Source of the DNA: an uncultured Collinsella sp.
GTDB taxonomy: Bacteria > Actinomycetota > Coriobacteriia > Coriobacteriales > Coriobacteriaceae
Assembly (NCBI GenBank): GCA_902489225.1
Contig: CABTZA010000119.1
Span: forward strand, 1-5,714
Direction of reading: 5' to 3'
DNA length: 5,714 nucleotides
Part shown: positions 1-4,946 of the stretch, piece after piece
Layout of the letters: each line of letters begins with the position of its first letter
How positions within the stretch are numbered: position 1 is the stretch's first letter
Position numbers and translations under genes: made by a program
Notes under the pieces: model-generated
Told to the model about the DNA's origin: nothing
The model's input: only the letters and a program-made list of their open reading frames with translations
The model's database searches: none

Positions 1-20
1 GAAATGGCAGAAATACCAAA

Positions 21-52
21 AAGGGGGTTGTCCGGTTGTGGACAACCCCCTT
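21..52 (-). terminator. Intrinsic terminator ending the glycolytic operon
   Basis: The arms 23-33 and 40-50 are perfectly complementary (11 bp, mostly G-C, with five consecutive G-C pairs at the base) and enclose a 6-nt loop at 34-39. Two further A-T pairs extend the stem to 21-52. Read on the minus strand the stem runs directly into a U-tract (18-22 on the plus strand is AAAAA). It begins 25 nt beyond the gpmI stop codon, as expected for a Rho-independent terminator of the leftward operon. The plus-strand side lacks a U-tract, so it is unlikely to work in both directions. Confidence 0.93.
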
Positions 53-54
53 AC

Positions 55-77
55 TAGAAAACGGTATTTGTTTTCTA
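55..77 (-). other. AT-rich inverted repeat directly after the gpmI stop codon
   Basis: Positions 55-62 and 70-77 form a perfect 8-bp inverted repeat with a 7-nt loop. It abuts the gpmI TAA stop, and the first three bases of the hairpin add an in-frame TAG, giving tandem stops TAA-TAG. Only 2 nt separate it from the terminator stem at 21-52, so the 3' end of the operon mRNA would carry two stacked hairpins. A role in 3'-end protection or release is inference; the AT-rich stem is weak compared with the terminator. Confidence 0.55.
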
Positions 78-1631
78 TTAGGCCTCGGTGGCGAGCACGC
101 GGCCCGTCATCTCGGCGGAAGGCTCCAGACCAGCCATGGTGAGCATAGTCGGAGCGATATCGGAAAGACGACCGTCCTCGATACCGGTGAGCTGTGCCTT
201 CTCATCAACGATGATGAACGGCACGCGGTTGGTGGTGTGCGCCGTAAACGGATGCTTGGAACCGTCGGAAGCAACGTCAAACATGTGATCGGCGTTGCCG
301 TGGTCGGCGGTAATCAACGCAAAGCCGCCCTTGGCGAGAATCGCCGGGACAACCTTGGACAGGGCATCGTCAACAGCCTCGACGGCCTTAACGGCAGCGT
401 CGAAGACACCGGTGTGACCAACCATGTCGCAGTTCGCGAAGTTCACGATATAGAAATCAGCGCGGTCCTCGTTGATGGCGGCGACAAGCTTCTCGGTAAC
501 CTCGGGAGCGCTCATCTCGGGCTGCAGATCGTAGGTAGCGACCTTGGGGGAAGCGACGAGCACGCGCTCCTCGCCCTCCTTGGGCTCCTCGATGCCGCCG
601 TTGAGGAAGAACGTCACGTGGGCGTACTTCTCGGTCTCGGCAGTGTGCAGCTGCTTCAGGCCATTGGCGGCGATGACGTCGGCTAGGACGTTCTCCGGGA
701 ACGTCTTGGGGAAGGCGACCTCGACGTCAAACGTCGGATCGTACTCGGTCATCGTCACAAAGTGCGAGAGCTTGATCTGCTCGCGCTCAAAGCCGTCGAA
801 CTCCTTGTCCGTGAACACGCGGGTCATCTGACGGGCGCGGTCGGGACGGAAGTTGAAGAAGATGGCCGCGTCGCCCTCGTGAATGCCCTCGTTGTGGGCA
901 GCGAAGGGCTCGACGAACTCGTCGCCGCGCGGATCCTTCTCGTAGTAGGCCTTGATGCCGGCAACGGGGTCGACATCGGCATCGGACGCATTGACCATGA
1001 CGTCGTAGGCACGCTGGATGCGCTCCCAACGGTTGTCGCGGTCCATGGCCCAATAGCGGCCCGAAACGGTGGCGACGCGAGCGTCGCAACCGGTCTCCTC
1101 GGAGATCTTAGCCAGGAAGGCGCAGAACTCGCTCATGTAGCCAGCACCGGACTGCGGGTCGACGTCGCGGCCGTCCATAAAGGCGTGGACACGAACGGTC
1201 TTGACGCCATGCTGGGCAGCCATCTTGACCAGAGCCTCGACGTGGTTCATATGGGAATGAACACCGCCAGGGCTCATAAGGCCCATAAGGTGAAGGGTCT
1301 TGCCGTCAGCCTTGACATCGTCCATAGCCTTGACGAAAACCTCGTTCTTGGCGATGGAGCCGTCCTTGATGGCATTGTTGATGCGCGAAAGCTCCTGGAA
1401 CACGATGCGGCCGGCACCGATGTTGAGGTGCCCCACCTCGGAGTTACCCATCTGGCCGTCGGGAAGGCCCACGTCCTCGCCCGAAGCACCGAGCGTGGTG
1501 TGGGGGTACTTCTCGTACAGGCCATCAAGGAAGGGCGTCTTGGCAGCGGCGACGGCGTTCTCGCCATCGGCCGGAGCAAGGCCGCAGCCATCCATGATAA
1601 TCAGGAGTGCAGGAAGATGACGTTGTGCCAT
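78..1631 (-). CDS. gpmI: 2,3-bisphosphoglycerate-independent phosphoglycerate mutase (iPGM)
   Basis: Cytosolic enzyme that interconverts 3- and 2-phosphoglycerate, the eighth step of glycolysis, by way of a phosphoserine intermediate and two Mn2+ ions. The 517-aa length is typical of the family. The alkaline-phosphatase-like metal domain is visible at both ends: D14 in the IIMDGCG motif, the catalytic S64 in MGNSEVGHLN, D402 and H406 in NCDMVGHTG, D443-H444 in ADHGNAD, and H465 in AHTTN. The inserted substrate-binding domain shows H125, the DGRD motif at 153-156, R192 and R198, and R262/R265 in FRPDR; K335 in TEKYAHVTFF completes the site. All expected active-site residues are present. The ATG at 1631 is the natural start, 5 nt after the tpiA stop; only a weak AGGA overlapping that stop precedes it, so translational coupling to tpiA is likely. 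It is the last gene of the operon. Confidence 0.97.
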   Translation of the reverse strand: MAQRHLPALLIIMDGCGLAPADGENAVAAAKTPFLDGLYEKYPHTTLGASGEDVGLPDGQMGNSEVGHLNIGAGRIVFQELSRINNAIKDGSIAKNEVFVKAMDDVKADGKTLHLMGLMSPGGVHSHMNHVEALVKMAAQHGVKTVRVHAFMDGRDVDPQSGAGYMSEFCAFLAKISEETGCDARVATVSGRYWAMDRDNRWERIQRAYDVMVNASDADVDPVAGIKAYYEKDPRGDEFVEPFAAHNEGIHEGDAAIFFNFRPDRARQMTRVFTDKEFDGFEREQIKLSHFVTMTEYDPTFDVEVAFPKTFPENVLADVIAANGLKQLHTAETEKYAHVTFFLNGGIEEPKEGEERVLVASPKVATYDLQPEMSAPEVTEKLVAAINEDRADFYIVNFANCDMVGHTGVFDAAVKAVEAVDDALSKVVPAILAKGGFALITADHGNADHMFDVASDGSKHPFTAHTTNRVPFIIVDEKAQLTGIEDGRLSDIAPTMLTMAGLEPSAEMTGRVLATEA

Positions 1632-1636
1632 ATGTC

Positions 1637-2404
1637 CTACTCGCCTGCCTTGACGACCATAGAGGCGAAGTCGGCAGCCTTGAGCGAAGCGCCGCCCACG
1701 AGGGCGCCGTCAACGTCGGGCTTGGCGACGAGCTCGGCGATGTTGCCGGGCTTGGCGGAACCGCCATACAGCACGCGGATGCCGTTAGCGAGCTCCTCGC
1801 CGAACATCTCTTTGAGGGTCTCACGGATAGCACCGCAGACCTCCTGAGCGTCCTCGGCGGTAGCGGTCTTGCCGGTGCCGATGGCCCAGATGGGCTCGTA
1901 GGCGACGACGACCTGCTTGGGGCAGGTGATCTCAAGACCAGCAAGGCCAGCCTTAACCTGGTTCACGACGTGCTCGACATAGGTGCCGGCCTCGCGGACC
2001 TCGAGGGACTCGCCGCAGCAGAAGACGGGAACAAGGCCGGCGGCAACGAGAGCCTTGGCCTTCTTGTTCTGGTCCTCGTCGGTCTCGTGGAAGTAGTCGC
2101 GACGCTCGGAGTGACCGATGATGCAGTAGGTGCAGCCAGCGGACTTGAGCATGTCGCAAGAGGACTCACCGGTGAAGGCACCCTTGGCCTCCCAGTACAC
2201 GTTCTGTGCACCGAGGGCGATGGGGGCAGCCTGAATGCGGTCATGAACCGTGGTGATGTCGATGGTCGGAGGGCAGACGAGCACCTCGACGCCAGCCGGA
2301 ACCTCGGGCAGAGCCTGAGCCAGCTCGTCGGCGAGCTTGGCAGCCTCGGCGACGTCGTTGTTCATCTTCCAGTTACCAGCGATAAGAAGGGTGCGATTAG
2401 GCAT
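1637..2404 (-). CDS. tpiA: Triosephosphate isomerase
   Basis: Cytosolic (beta/alpha)8-barrel enzyme interconverting dihydroxyacetone phosphate and glyceraldehyde 3-phosphate. The product is 255 aa, the usual size. Visible landmarks: N11 and K13 in GNWKMN, the electrophile H98 in IIGHSERR, the catalytic base E170 in AYEPIWAIGTGKT (mobile loop 6 follows), and the phosphate-binding YGGS at 213-216 with a GG at 237-238. The frame is open further upstream to 2467, but those 21 extra residues are encoded inside the end of pgk and do not resemble the family. The ATG at 2404 gives the canonical N-terminus and has a GGAGG 9 nt upstream. Its first 8 nt overlap the end of pgk. The protein is cysteine-rich for a TIM (for example C129-C130 in CCGE, where one Cys is usual). 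Confidence 0.97.
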   Translation of the reverse strand: MPNRTLLIAGNWKMNNDVAEAAKLADELAQALPEVPAGVEVLVCPPTIDITTVHDRIQAAPIALGAQNVYWEAKGAFTGESSCDMLKSAGCTYCIIGHSERRDYFHETDEDQNKKAKALVAAGLVPVFCCGESLEVREAGTYVEHVVNQVKAGLAGLEITCPKQVVVAYEPIWAIGTGKTATAEDAQEVCGAIRETLKEMFGEELANGIRVLYGGSAKPGNIAELVAKPDVDGALVGGASLKAADFASMVVKAGE

Positions 2405-3587
2405 CGAGAAGCGCCTCCACTCCGGGCAGGGCCTTACCCTCAACGAGCTCCATGGAAGCGCCACCACCGGTGGAGATCCAGCTCATCTTGTCGGCCAGGT
2501 TGAACTTGTTGACAGCTGCGACAGAGTCGCCACCGCCGATGATCGAGGTGCAGTCGGCCTCGGCGACAGCCTCAGCAATAGCCTGGGTGCCGTGAGCGAA
2601 GTTGTCGAACTCGAAGACGCCCATGGGGCCATTCCAGAACACGGTCTTGGCGCCCTTGACGGCCTCGGCGTAGAGCTCCTCGGTCTTGGGGCCGATGTCC
2701 ATACCCTCACGATCGTCGGGGATAGCGTCGGACGCGACAACCTCGGGGACAGCGTCCTCGCCAAAGTGATCGGCAACGCGGTTATCGATGGGGAGCAGGA
2801 TCTTGACGCCCTTCTCCTCGGCCTTCTTGAGCATCTCGCCAGCGCGCTCGACCCAGTCCTCTTCCTTGAGGGACTGACCGACGGTCAGGCCCTGAGCCAA
2901 GAAGAAGGTGTAGGCCATGCCGCCACCGATGATCAGGGTGTCAGCGGAGTCGATGAGGTGATCGAGAACGCCGATCTTGGAGGAAACCTTGGAACCGCCG
3001 ACGATGGCGACGAAGGGGCGCTCGGGCTCGGCGAAGATGCCGGTCAGCGTGTCGACCTCCTTCTCGAGCAAGAAGCCGGCGACGGCAGGCAGGTAAGCGG
3101 CGGGGCCCACGACGGAACCCTGGGCGCGGTGAGCGGTGCCGAAGGCATCGAGAACGAAGACGTCACCATAGGAAGCGAGCTTCTTGGCGATCTCGGGATC
3201 GTTCTTCTTCTCACGCTTGTCAAAACGGACGTTCTCGAGAACGAGGACCTTACCCGGCTCGACGGCGGCGACAGCCTCAGCAGCCTTCTCGCCGTAGGTG
3301 TCGGCGACAAAGGCAACGTCGAGACCAGAGAGCTCAGCGAGCTTCTTGGCGACGGGCTCGAGGGACAGCTCGGGCTGGAAGCCGGTGCCCTCGGGACGAC
3401 CGAGGTGGCTCATGAGGATGACGCGAGCATTGTGCTCAACGAGGTAGTTGATGGTGGGCAGGGCAGCCTTGATACGGGTGGTGTCGCCAACGACGCCATC
3501 CTTGATAGGCACGTTAAAGTCAACGCGGACGAGAACGCGCTTTCCGTCGACATCGATGTCGCGGACGGTCTTCTTGGTAAAGGCCAT
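2397..3587 (-). CDS. pgk: Phosphoglycerate kinase
   Basis: Cytosolic two-domain kinase that transfers phosphate from 1,3-bisphosphoglycerate to ADP, the first ATP-forming step of glycolysis. Its 396 aa fit bacterial PGKs. N-domain substrate residues are visible: D23 and N25 in VRVDFNVP, R38, H61 and R64 in SHLGRP, R121 in LENVRF and R154 in GTAHRAQGS. The C-domain nucleotide site shows K200 and K204 in GGSKVSSK, WNGPMGVFE at 318-326, GGGDS at 351-355 and the STGGG phosphate loop at 372-376. The segment after R154 is AQGS, where many PGKs have AHAS. The ATG at 3587 is chosen because it gives the normal N-terminus; an in-frame ATG at 3623 would add 12 unlikely residues and sits in a hairpin. 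The TAA stop overlaps the tpiA start. Confidence 0.97.
   Translation of the reverse strand: MAFTKKTVRDIDVDGKRVLVRVDFNVPIKDGVVGDTTRIKAALPTINYLVEHNARVILMSHLGRPEGTGFQPELSLEPVAKKLAELSGLDVAFVADTYGEKAAEAVAAVEPGKVLVLENVRFDKREKKNDPEIAKKLASYGDVFVLDAFGTAHRAQGSVVGPAAYLPAVAGFLLEKEVDTLTGIFAEPERPFVAIVGGSKVSSKIGVLDHLIDSADTLIIGGGMAYTFFLAQGLTVGQSLKEEDWVERAGEMLKKAEEKGVKILLPIDNRVADHFGEDAVPEVVASDAIPDDREGMDIGPKTEELYAEAVKGAKTVFWNGPMGVFEFDNFAHGTQAIAEAVAEADCTSIIGGGDSVAAVNKFNLADKMSWISTGGGASMELVEGKALPGVEALLDA
2414..2418 (-). promoter_or_regulatory. tpiA Shine-Dalgarno site inside the end of pgk
   Basis: A GGAGG sequence on the minus strand lies 9 nt upstream of the tpiA ATG at 2404, within the last codons of pgk. It fixes the tpiA start and indicates that tpiA has its own strong ribosome entry site despite the 8-nt gene overlap. 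Confidence 0.8.
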
Positions 3588-3598
3588 GTTTGCTTCTA

Positions 3599-3607
3599 CC
3601 TTTCGTA
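3599..3607 (-). promoter_or_regulatory. pgk ribosome-binding region
   Basis: On the minus strand this reads TACGAAAGG, ending 11 nt before the pgk ATG; a nearer AGAAG lies at 3594-3598. The spacing is on the long side. The identical 9-mer occurs in front of gap (4761-4769), where it is followed by AG to give a stronger site. Confidence 0.6.
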
Positions 3608-3610
3608 CGT

Positions 3611-3633
3611 GTCTGCCTCCCATTACGGCAGAC
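3611..3633 (-). other. Stem-loop in the pgk leader
   Basis: A perfect 7-bp inverted repeat (3611-3617 with 3627-3633) encloses a 9-nt loop. It lies between the gap-pgk terminator and the pgk ribosome-binding region. The loop holds an ATG (3621-3623) in frame with pgk, which would be partly hidden by the fold. The hairpin has no U-tract and is not a terminator. It may stabilise the 5' end of a processed pgk-tpiA-gpmI transcript, which is inference. Confidence 0.6.
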
Positions 3634-3644
3634 GATTTCTTATA

Positions 3645-3690
3645 AAAAGGGCGCGACCCTAGGGTGTAAGCCCTATAAGGCCGCGCCCTT
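3645..3690 (-). terminator. Terminator/attenuator between gap and pgk
   Basis: Arms 3647-3655 and 3682-3690 form 9 consecutive Watson-Crick pairs. In the RNA a G-U wobble (3656/3681) and two more G-C pairs continue the stem, and a small 4-bp tip (3661-3664 with 3671-3674) caps it. On the minus strand the base of the stem leads into five U residues (3644-3648 are A on the plus strand, the last two paired). It lies 38 nt beyond the gap stop. No convincing promoter follows before pgk, so I infer partial read-through that makes gap mRNA more abundant than pgk-tpiA-gpmI. Confidence 0.85.
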
Positions 3691-3727
3691 CTTTAGACGC
3701 TCAACGAGCTATTCGCTAAAAGCTAAA

Positions 3728-4753
3728 TTAAGCAACGAACTTCTCGAAGTACTTGATGGTGCGGACCATCTGAGAGGTGTAGGAGTTCTCGTTGTCGTAC
3801 CAAGAGGTGACCTGAACGAGGGTCTGGCCGTTGCCGAGGTCAGAGCACATGGTCTGAGTGGCGTCGAAGATGGAGCCGTGGGTCTCGCCGACGATGTCGC
3901 GGGAGACGATCTGGTCCTCGTTGTAGGCGAAGGTCTCGGAGATGGTCTCGGCGTAGGCCTTCATGGCAGCGTTGACCTCGTCGACGGTGACCTTCTTGTC
4001 AACGACGGCGTAGAGGTTGGTCAGCGAGCCGGTTGGCGTCGGGACGCGCTGGGCGGCACCGATGAGCTTGCCGTTGAGCTCGGGGAGAACCAGGCCGATG
4101 GCCTTGGCAGCGCCCGTGGTGTTCGGGACGATGTTCTCGGAGCAGGCGCGGGAGCGACGGAAGTTGCCCTTGCGCTGCGGGCCGTCGAGCGGCATCTGGT
4201 CGCCGGTGAAGGCGTGGATGGTGGTCATGATGCCGGACACGATGGGAGCGAAGTCGTTCAGACCCTTGGCCATCGGGGCGAGGCAGTTGGTGGTGCAGGA
4301 AGCAGCGGAGATGATGTTGTCCTCAGCGGTCAGCGTCTCATGGTTGACGTTGTACACGATGGTGGGCAGATCGCTGCCGGCCGGAGCGGAGATGACGACC
4401 TTCTTGGCGCCAGCGTTGATGTGGGCCTGAGCCTTAGCCTTGCTGGTGTAGAAGCCGGTGCACTCGAGAACGACGTCGACGTCAAGGTCGCCCCAAGGCA
4501 GGTTGTTAGCGTCGGCCTCCTTGTAGATCTTGATCTCCTTGCCGTCAACGGTGATGGAATCCTCGCCAGCAACGACCTCGTGATCGCGAGCGTAGTTGCC
4601 CTGCGTGGAGTCGTACTTCAGCAGGTAAGCGAGCATATCGGGAGAGGTGAGGTCGTTGATAGCGACGATCTCGGAGCCCTCATGACCGAACATCTGACGG
4701 AAAGCCAGACGACCGATGCGACCGAAGCCGTTAATAGCAACCTTTACTGCCAT
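3728..4753 (-). CDS. gap: Glyceraldehyde-3-phosphate dehydrogenase, type I
   Basis: Cytosolic enzyme oxidising glyceraldehyde 3-phosphate to 1,3-bisphosphoglycerate with NAD+. The 341-aa product begins with the Rossmann motif INGFGRIGR (7-15); D34 followed by L35 indicates NAD rather than NADP preference. The catalytic C153 lies in SAASCTTNCLAP and its partner H180 in TTIHAFTGDQ. The phosphate-site segment (TGDQMPLDGPQRKG, 183-196), the NTTGAAKAIGLV stretch (211-222) and the C-terminal WYDNENSY (318-325) are all conserved. The TGDQM.LDGP form resembles GAPDHs of Firmicutes and related groups more than those of corynebacteria. The ATG at 4753 is preceded by AAAGGAG; a longer open frame to 4855 would run through the leader and promoter and is rejected. 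It is the first gene after the putative operon promoter and is followed by a terminator-like hairpin. Confidence 0.97.
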   Translation of the reverse strand: MAVKVAINGFGRIGRLAFRQMFGHEGSEIVAINDLTSPDMLAYLLKYDSTQGNYARDHEVVAGEDSITVDGKEIKIYKEADANNLPWGDLDVDVVLECTGFYTSKAKAQAHINAGAKKVVISAPAGSDLPTIVYNVNHETLTAEDNIISAASCTTNCLAPMAKGLNDFAPIVSGIMTTIHAFTGDQMPLDGPQRKGNFRRSRACSENIVPNTTGAAKAIGLVLPELNGKLIGAAQRVPTPTGSLTNLYAVVDKKVTVDEVNAAMKAYAETISETFAYNEDQIVSRDIVGETHGSIFDATQTMCSDLGNGQTLVQVTSWYDNENSYTSQMVRTIKYFEKFVA

Positions 4754-4758
4754 TGTGT

Positions 4759-4765
4759 CTCCTTT
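4759..4765 (-). promoter_or_regulatory. gap Shine-Dalgarno site
   Basis: AAAGGAG on the minus strand ends 5 nt before the ATG at 4753. It is the strongest ribosome-binding site in the window, fits a very highly translated gene, and fixes the start codon. Confidence 0.85.
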
Positions 4766-4770
4766 CGTAA

Positions 4771-4805
4771 GGCCCCCGCGAGCTACAGCGCCCGCCGTTG
4801 AGGCC
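4771..4805 (-). other. GC-rich stem-loop in the gap 5' untranslated leader
   Basis: The minus-strand RNA can pair 4800-4805 with 4771-4776 (6 bp, one G-U). After a small asymmetric internal loop it can pair 4790-4795 with 4778-4783 (6 bp, one G-U) around a 6-nt loop at 4784-4789. The structure ends 5 nt before the AAAGGAG site, leaving the latter single-stranded. It fills much of the roughly 66-nt predicted leader. It may protect the 5' end of the mRNA or serve as a regulatory element; no known riboswitch class is recognised. Confidence 0.6.
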
Positions 4806-4825
4806 CACAAACTAACCACTCGCCT

Positions 4826-4855
4826 AATATACCTTTTTTTTGACTTGAATTTCAC
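4826..4855 (-). promoter_or_regulatory. Putative sigma-A-type promoter for gap
   Basis: On the minus strand a TATATT -10 box (4826-4831) lies 18 bp downstream of GTGAAA (4850-4855), a 4-of-6 match to TTGACA. The spacer contains a run of eight A (4834-4841). Transcription would begin near 4819, giving a leader of about 66 nt. The -35 match is only fair, so an activator or upstream element may contribute. It lies in the only AT-rich stretch upstream of gap. Confidence 0.55.
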
Positions 4856-4887
4856 GAGAATGCTCGAAATTGAAAATCAAATTTACG

Positions 4888-4901
4888 TTAAAACGTTTTA
4901 A
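4888..4901. promoter_or_regulatory. 14-bp perfect palindrome, candidate LacI-family/cre-like operator
   Basis: TTAAAACGTTTTAA is a perfect palindrome with a central CG, the hallmark of LacI/GalR-family operators. It matches the Firmicutes cre consensus TGWAANCGNTNWCA at all positions except the symmetric second and thirteenth. It lies 32 bp upstream of the putative -35 box, centred about 75 bp before the predicted start site. The binding protein is unknown. Being entirely A/T apart from its centre, with no U-tract after it, it is a poor terminator for whiA. Confidence 0.5.
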
Positions 4902-4911
4902 AGAGTAAAAC

Positions 4912-4938
4912 AGCAGTTAAATCCGTATAGTAGCAGTT
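4912..4938. repeat. Pair of 7-bp direct repeats between whiA and gap
   Basis: AGCAGTT occurs at 4912-4918 and again at 4932-4938, exactly 20 bp apart, about two helical turns. The repeats lie just past the whiA stop codon and upstream of the palindrome at 4888-4901. They could be paired regulator sites, but two 7-mers in a short AT-rich region may be chance. Confidence 0.3.
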
Positions 4939-4946
4939 TCGCTCAA

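Noticed and set aside
2405..2467. N-terminal extension of TIM starting at 2467
   Set aside because: The extension lies inside the pgk coding region; the family N-terminus and the GGAGG site both support the start at 2404.
3640..3670. Possible pgk promoter with TATAAG after the gap terminator and CTTACA upstream
   Set aside because: The spacer would be about 20 bp and the -35 match is only 4 of 6; the TATAAG is formed by the terminator U-tract and its flank. Not sufficient to call.
762..4801. Long plus-strand open frames antisense to gpmI, tpiA, pgk and gap (762-1847, 1607-2503, 2337-3662, 3590-4801), up to 441 codons
   Set aside because: Each is in exact codon register with the minus-strand gene it covers, so plus-strand stops would require TTA, CTA or TCA codons, which highly expressed GC-rich genes avoid. 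The translations are low-complexity (rich in L, G, V, D, E) without recognisable domains. They are codon-bias shadows.
4754..4855. N-terminal extension of GAPDH starting at 4855
   Set aside because: The extra 34 residues have no GAPDH similarity and run through the promoter and leader structure; the ATG at 4753 has a strong Shine-Dalgarno and gives the canonical N-terminus.
4848..4871. Imperfect inverted repeat as a terminator for whiA
   Set aside because: The stem is short, has a 2-nt bulge, and on the minus strand is followed by A-rich sequence instead of U. It overlaps the putative -35 region, so a terminator call is not supported.
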